Shown: in pieces, positions 25,632 to 29,949 of the stretch
Layout of the letters: each line of letters opens with the position of its first letter
Position numbering within the stretch: the first letter of the stretch is position 1
NCBI GenBank assembly: GCA_046052065.1
Contig: JBJOND010000019.1
Span: forward strand, 1-29,949
Length of the DNA stretch: 29,949 bases
Direction: 5' to 3'
DNA from: CAINEC01 sp046052065
GTDB taxonomy: Bacteria; Bacteroidota; Bacteroidia; AKYH767-A; OLB10
Made by a program: the position numbers and the translations under genes
Notes under the pieces: model-generated
The model's input: only the letters and a program-made list of their open reading frames with translations
Told to the model about the DNA's origin: nothing
Databases searched by the model: none

Positions 25632-26630
25632 TTATTTTGTTTTGATGAATGTGCTTGACTCTTCTTTATAATTTGAGCGATCGATTGTTTTAATAATATA
25701 GGTGCCAACCTCTAATGATGATACAGATATTCTCTTTACTGCATTTAACGAAGTAAAATCACTTACTAATTTGCCATTCGTGTCATAAATCTGTATCTGC
25801 CTTTCCTTTTCATTCTCAAATCGGATGGCTAAAACATCGGAGACAGGATTAGGAAATAAATTAAATGATGCATGTGAATTCTCTGTTAGTCCTGATATAC
25901 TACACGCAGCACAACCAGCAAAACAATCAATAGGCAATACAATGTCGGTGGCCGCAGCAACACCTCTATTACCTAACTGACTAGAACAAGCAGCAGGCAC
26001 TAATTCAACATCCGATAAAGTATTTCCGTTTACGTATTTATACTGATAAAAACCAGCATCAACATAATTAATTACTTCAAAAACATTTGCTCCAAAACTG
26101 TAGAGAATATTTGTTGTCGGATTAAAAGACTGATAATCGGTAATCACGTGTACACCAGTTGTATTTACAATAGGCTCCATAGAAAGATCAACTAAATACC
26201 TTATGAGATACTTATTAATCGGCGCATTGCCACCAAACAAAAGAGCTTCAACGTAGGATGTATCATTTGCAATTGAGTCGACATAAATCCAACGGTTATC
26301 ATTAAAGTTATAACCCACGCGTGACTCAACAGGAACAAACTCTGCTTCATAAAACTGGTCGCCATTTACAAATTTGTATTCATACTTTGCGAATGCTGGG
26401 ATGTCAACATAAACCTCATACATATTCGTATCTGAAGCTATTTGTGTCATGATAATCGTGCCAGAGTTCCAATCGCCTCCACTAAATCCTGCTAAAGTTT
26501 GGAAGTCGCCTACAATGTGCACACCTGTTATATTCACAACTTGCTGAGACATATCTACTACAAAATGTACCACCTTAGCATTTGCAATTGATGATAGAAG
26601 GATTAGTATTGATAAAGTAATTTTTTTCAT
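25632..26630 (-). CDS. T9SS-exported protein with two tandem VDM-type beta modules
   Basis: 332 residues from the ATG at 26630, which starts a clean signal peptide (MKKITLSILILLSSIANA) 7 bases after the upstream stop. An in-frame ATG at 26681 would add 17 poor residues and overlap the preceding gene, so I reject it. Two copies of a module lie at about 20-133 and 142-241. Each starts with a VVDMS- or LVDLS-like strand, a GVHI/GVHV segment, then YEYKFVNGD or YQYKYVNGN, and ends in VPVES / VPAAC. The second copy keeps the typical ending with four cysteines (CFAGCAAC and the earlier AACSS). They resemble the starch-binding or CBM-like modules common in T9SS proteins. A type A sorting domain follows from FNLFPNPVSD. 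Function unknown. Confidence 0.8.
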   Translation of the reverse strand: MKKITLSILILLSSIANAKVVHFVVDMSQQVVNITGVHIVGDFQTLAGFSGGDWNSGTIIMTQIASDTNMYEVYVDIPAFAKYEYKFVNGDQFYEAEFVPVESRVGYNFNDNRWIYVDSIANDTSYVEALLFGGNAPINKYLIRYLVDLSMEPIVNTTGVHVITDYQSFNPTTNILYSFGANVFEVINYVDAGFYQYKYVNGNTLSDVELVPAACSSQLGNRGVAAATDIVLPIDCFAGCAACSISGLTENSHASFNLFPNPVSDVLAIRFENEKERQIQIYDTNGKLVSDFTSLNAVKRISVSSLEVGTYIIKTIDRSNYKEESSTFIKTK

Positions 26631-26637
26631 AGGTAAA

Positions 26638-28329
26638 TTAATTAGCAATAAAGATTCTTTGATTAACAGATTGCCCTGCATCAGTTGTTAAAGAAATTAA
26701 ATAGGCACCATTAGATAAATTCGTGGTAGGAATTTCTTGAATATTAACAGCGCTAAAAACTAACCTACCCTCGATGTTAAATAAATTGACTGTGAAATTA
26801 TCCTTCACTTTTTCAAGTCCGCCTACTTTAATAAGATCTGTTGCTGGATTAGGAAAGAAGGACACACCCTTGATTAAATTATCATTTGAGCTAATACCTG
26901 TAAGCGTTAAATTATATCCTGTAGAATAACTAAAAGAACAGCTAGGCGCTTGCGTTATTCTAACTAAATAAATTCCGTTTTGTGTACATGAAATCGTCTG
27001 ATTGGTTTCTCCAACGAGCAAATCTCCATTCAAATACCATTGGTACGAATCGGCTGAAGTTGCAGAAAGAATAGAAGCGCCTGTAGATGAAATAACCGGA
27101 ATTGCCGGAGCAGGATTATTAGCATAGCAGGTATCATATCTGAATGACTGAGGAACGGCACCTGTTAATTGTTTTGACCAAATTGTTGTGCCAGCAGGGT
27201 CTACTTCATATATCAATCCAGCGGTCGCAACAGATACTAATTGATTACCATTTGGCAATTGCTGCGAATTTCCCATGTTAGAGGAATATCCGTTACACGC
27301 GAGTCGGCTTGTATATGTTGAAGGAAGAAAGGCTGCACCAGCAGTATGCGTATAATTATAACCAACACGAGGAACATCAATCTGATCAACTGAACTTTGA
27401 TTATTTGAAACACCACGGTTGTTGAAGCCCACTAGTCGACCGGTATTTGGAACACCTTCAGGAATCCAATGAGCATCATGCGTTACATTCAATATAGATG
27501 TGCCAGTTGCATTATAATTTACTGGATGTCCCCAACGGTAAAGAATATCACCTCCTTTGCCTGAATTACCGCCACTATGCGAAGCAGCCTCAGCAGTTGT
27601 GGTGCTATGATCGATGATATACCACTCGTTTAAATTATGCGATGAAAATGCAATTTGATCAAGAATAGGATTGTAATCAACGCCATTCATATGCATCCAA
27701 TCCTTTTGTGTATTGTAATTAATGTTAATCAGCTCAGGATGATCTACAATAGAAGAATAATAATTTGCCTTGGCAGGATTTACATTTTGCACTAGGTGAT
27801 CCCATGCATGCCATTCCCAAACAACTGTTCCAGTTGTTGCACCTGTAGGTTGTATTTCTACAATTTTATCAGGCCATATTTCAATGCTTTGAGTGCATCC
27901 AGCGGCTGAGGCCTCTGCAGCAGTTTTACGCTCGTAAGCAATTAACAATACGTTACCATTTGGCATTGCACATATATCGTGATGACTGCAATAATTTGCC
28001 GTTGAATAGATGTAATCCCAAACTACATTTCCATTCCAATCTACTTTTTGTACTTCACCACAGATAGGTCCACCTTGAAAAGAATTACCAGCGCGAGCGA
28101 CTGTACGTAAAATAGTACCACCTTGTAACATATAAGTGGAATAACCTGTTTTAGCATTAGAAGCAAAGGTCCATGTTTTAACAATATTACCGTTAGTATC
28201 AAGCAAATTAGCGCTGAATTGGTTTTGCAATGCGTAGAGCGTATAATCACCCCATTGCTGTGCAAAAACGGTCAAGTTTATTGATAGCAACCAAAATGTA
28301 AACAATAATAATTTGAAGATTTTTTTCAT
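26638..28329 (-). CDS. T9SS-exported arylsulfotransferase-like protein
   Basis: 563 residues from the ATG at 28329 (MKKIFKLLLFTFWLLS, a signal peptide). The ATG at 28341 adds only MLYQ and is less likely. The body (about 26-400) is a repeated propeller-like domain, opened by TLYALQNQFSANLLDTNGNI, with SHHDICAMPNGNVL near 115-128, DWMHMNGVDYN near 210-220 and HDAHWIPEG near 284-292. The DWxHxN motif and the later histidines match the PAPS-independent arylsulfate sulfotransferase family, in which histidines carry the sulfate intermediate. An Ig-like insert (SYQWYLNGD near 428) and a type A sorting domain (FFPNPATD to the end) follow. First gene of the operon. Activity is not proven; related propellers have lost catalysis. 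Confidence 0.78.
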   Translation of the reverse strand: MKKIFKLLLFTFWLLSINLTVFAQQWGDYTLYALQNQFSANLLDTNGNIVKTWTFASNAKTGYSTYMLQGGTILRTVARAGNSFQGGPICGEVQKVDWNGNVVWDYIYSTANYCSHHDICAMPNGNVLLIAYERKTAAEASAAGCTQSIEIWPDKIVEIQPTGATTGTVVWEWHAWDHLVQNVNPAKANYYSSIVDHPELININYNTQKDWMHMNGVDYNPILDQIAFSSHNLNEWYIIDHSTTTAEAASHSGGNSGKGGDILYRWGHPVNYNATGTSILNVTHDAHWIPEGVPNTGRLVGFNNRGVSNNQSSVDQIDVPRVGYNYTHTAGAAFLPSTYTSRLACNGYSSNMGNSQQLPNGNQLVSVATAGLIYEVDPAGTTIWSKQLTGAVPQSFRYDTCYANNPAPAIPVISSTGASILSATSADSYQWYLNGDLLVGETNQTISCTQNGIYLVRITQAPSCSFSYSTGYNLTLTGISSNDNLIKGVSFFPNPATDLIKVGGLEKVKDNFTVNLFNIEGRLVFSAVNIQEIPTTNLSNGAYLISLTTDAGQSVNQRIFIAN

Positions 28330-28357
28330 TTGATAAAGCATTGTTAAGGGTTTAAAA

Positions 28358-28392
28358 TTAATGATTTTTATTAATGATTTTTTAATGATTTA
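28358..28392. repeat. Three short direct repeats upstream of the T9SS/CotH operon
   Basis: TTAATGATTTT at 28358-28368 and 28371-28381, and TTAATGATTTA at 28382-28392, with start-to-start spacings of 13 and 11 bases. They lie 29-63 bases upstream of the operon's first ATG, within the untranslated leader if the -7 box at 28471 is used. They could be a protein-binding site or simply AT-rich slippage. Confidence 0.5.
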
Positions 28393-28470
28393 GTAAAACA
28401 TGCTGACTGCGGAAAAATAGGTTCTGAAATGTAAAATAGTCGACATTCAATTTACACCTCGAACACTATT

Positions 28471-28482
28471 CAAATCTATTTG
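28471..28482. promoter_or_regulatory. -7 box for the T9SS/CotH operon within a CAAAT-CT-ATTTG palindrome
   Basis: On the minus strand 28471-28478 reads TAGATTTG, an exact TAnnTTTG -7 box. The same bases extended to 28482 form the inverted repeat CAAAT-CT-ATTTG. No TTG -33 element is visible for the leftward promoter. The site lies in the 225-base divergent spacer between the operon and the PAS protein, so it could serve as an operator for both. For the rightward gene a weak TTG (28503-28505), 21-base spacer and TATTTTTA (28527-28534) is seen. Confidence 0.4.
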
Positions 28483-28554
28483 TGCTTTTTTTAATTAAAA
28501 ACTTGTCTTTCGTTAACAATAAAGATTATTTTTAAGGCTCGAAATAGAAATACT

Positions 28555-29949
28555 GTGAACTTTATAATAGACGCTGACGGAAAAATTGTTGATTTAAAAG
28601 AAAATATTTTAGAATTGCTTCCAGAAGATTTAAAAAATGGAAATAGTAATTTTAAGATACAAAATATGCTTTCTGGATTGCCAGAAATATTTCCACTTTC
28701 AAATCCTAGAGATTACAAAACGTATAAAAATCTCGTATTAAAAAAAGATTTTGGTCCATTTGCGACTAATCCGGGTCAGCATTTTTATAGTTTAACTATT
28801 CAACCATTAAGTTATTCGCAAGTAGCTTTGTTTATTTGCAGAATTGAGAAATTCATCTCGGAGATTGATGCTACGCTAATTGCTAATCAAAAGTGCTTTA
28901 ATCTTTACTTAAAATATCTTAGTGGAAGTCTTTTTGAAATTGACAGTACTTCCAAAATAACAAAAATTCTTTCCGATGGCGAAGACGGGATTTTGCAGAA
29001 ATTCGGAATTTCAGTGGGACTAACCATACTTGACCTATTAGATTTCAATCTTGCAAAAAAGTTTAAATCGAAATTAGAAGAAGTATTAGATTCACAAAGT
29101 GAAGTTTTTATTTCTCATCGTTTCAGAACTAGAAACTGGGATTTGTTTATTGATTGTCGTTTAAATTATAAAGAAGACAATTGTGCGGTAGTTTATATTG
29201 TAGATATGACAGCTCGCATTAAAGCGATTGAAGAGAAGGAAGCCTATGCAAGATTCCCAATAGAAAATCCAAATCCTGTTATTAGAGCAAATGCAATTGG
29301 AAAAATAATTTTCACAAACAAAATTGGCTCTGACTTCTGCCAGAAAATTGGAGTTAAAAGCAATATTATTTCAAACAAAGACGTGAGAGCGATTATTAAA
29401 GCTTGTTTATTTGATAATTGTGCAAGAGATTTAAAATTGAAAGTCAACAAACAATATTACTTCCTTAATTTCTCTCCTAATAAAGATAACAACTATGTAA
29501 ATATATACGGAACTAATATAACTCAGCAAGAACGTGTTTCAGAGAAACTGCAACAAAAAACAACAGATTTAAATGCTATATTAAATAGTTCTGAAGATGT
29601 TGTTTTACTTGTAAATAAAAACAATGAACTTGTTTATTTTAACAATCAGTCTACCAAAATCCTAAATAGCTTTGGAATTAAAAAGGTAGAAGTATGGCAA
29701 AATATTTTTCAAGCTATGCCAGATGAAATAGGAGGATTGTTAAGTAAGAATGTCGAACTAGCTCTTAAGGAAAATCGAATTATCAAAGTTGAGTTTAACA
29801 AAAAGGACATCAACAAAAAAATAAGGTATTTCAGTGCAACTTTCTATCCTGCTATAGATAAGCCTAACGAAAAATCAATTGGTGTTTGTATACAACTCAA
29901 AGAGATTACGGATACCGCTAAGGCAAAAGAAGAGATTATAGAATTAAAA
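28555..29949 (+). CDS. Multi-PAS sensor protein, probable hybrid or histidine kinase N-terminus (cut by window edge)
   Basis: 465 codons visible and open to the right edge. No in-frame ATG follows the upstream stop until codon 38 (28666), so a GTG at 28555 (NFIIDADGKIVDL) is the likely start: it makes the reading frame begin with the first strand of a PAS-like fold. A PAS-like segment spans about 115-225, a second is opened by ARFPIENPNPVIRANAIGKI near 230-250, and a third by LNAILNSSEDVVLLVNKNN near 337-355. LKEITDTAKAKEEI at the visible end is the typical linker to the next PAS or to the kinase core. No transmembrane helix is seen in the visible part, so it appears to be cytoplasmic. Kinase motifs would lie outside the window. 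It is divergent from the T9SS/CotH operon. Confidence 0.75.
   Translation, partial: MNFIIDADGKIVDLKENILELLPEDLKNGNSNFKIQNMLSGLPEIFPLSNPRDYKTYKNLVLKKDFGPFATNPGQHFYSLTIQPLSYSQVALFICRIEKFISEIDATLIANQKCFNLYLKYLSGSLFEIDSTSKITKILSDGEDGILQKFGISVGLTILDLLDFNLAKKFKSKLEEVLDSQSEVFISHRFRTRNWDLFIDCRLNYKEDNCAVVYIVDMTARIKAIEEKEAYARFPIENPNPVIRANAIGKIIFTNKIGSDFCQKIGVKSNIISNKDVRAIIKACLFDNCARDLKLKVNKQYYFLNFSPNKDNNYVNIYGTNITQQERVSEKLQQKTTDLNAILNSSEDVVLLVNKNNELVYFNNQSTKILNSFGIKKVEVWQNIFQAMPDEIGGLLSKNVELALKENRIIKVEFNKKDINKKIRYFSATFYPAIDKPNEKSIGVCIQLKEITDTAKAKEEIIELK

Noticed and set aside
26631..26681. Longer start for the two-module T9SS protein
   Set aside because: Would overlap the upstream gene and put 17 polar residues before a perfect signal peptide.
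28358..28392. Possible CRISPR-like array
   Set aside because: Repeats are 11 bases with almost no spacers, far too short for CRISPR; treated as AT-rich direct repeats.
29244..29450. 68-codon minus-strand hydrophobic reading frame
   Set aside because: Hydrophobic only because it is the complement of an AT-rich PAS-encoding region; the plus-strand protein is clearly PAS-like here.

Overview
This window comes from a low-GC Bacteroidota chromosome, probably a Flavobacteriales, Chitinophagales or Sphingobacteriales-type lineage that I cannot place further. The evidence is three proteins ending in type IX secretion system (T9SS) type A sorting domains, a DUF4834 gene, tandem DUF1573 genes, a carbamoyl-phosphate synthase large chain without its C-terminal allosteric domain, and a TAnnTTTG -7 promoter box upstream of rpmH. 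Gene density is high. I saw no tRNA, rRNA, CRISPR array or insertion sequence, and no gene-free stretch longer than about 230 bases.

Region 1 (1-11462) is a surface-polysaccharide locus. A leftward pair encodes a Wzx-like flippase (cut by the window edge) and an AsnB-type amidotransferase. Divergent from it are two overlapping methyltransferases and a family 4-type glycosyltransferase. These run tail-to-tail into a second leftward unit: YfhO-type membrane protein, family 4 glycosyltransferase, second AsnB-type enzyme. The two AsnB paralogues probably make glutamine-dependent amides on sugar acids of the polymer rather than free asparagine.

Region 2 (11562-19999) is mainly core metabolism and housekeeping, all leftward: a DUF4834 protein, carB, rpmH with a clear promoter and terminator, rsmG, an ECF sigma factor overlapping a membrane-bound family 2 glycosyltransferase, a PLP-dependent aminotransferase, and two tandem secreted DUF1573 proteins. 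Three good intrinsic terminators separate units here.

Region 3 (20084-28341) is the most interesting part. Seven leftward genes with gaps of only 1 to 7 bases encode an arylsulfotransferase-like protein with a T9SS signal, a two-module T9SS protein, a CotH-type secreted kinase with a lamin-tail domain and T9SS signal, a small lipoprotein, a cytoplasmic VTC-type polyphosphate polymerase, a DUF4956 membrane protein and a DUF2490 outer-membrane barrel. An eighth gene, an unrecognised polytopic membrane protein, follows after 46 bases. Read together they suggest an envelope-spanning system that makes or transfers a phosphorus-containing polymer or group and modifies surface proteins. That function is inference.

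Region 4 (28555-29949) is the N-terminal part of a rightward multi-PAS protein, probably a sensor histidine kinase, transcribed divergently from the region 3 operon and therefore a candidate regulator of it.
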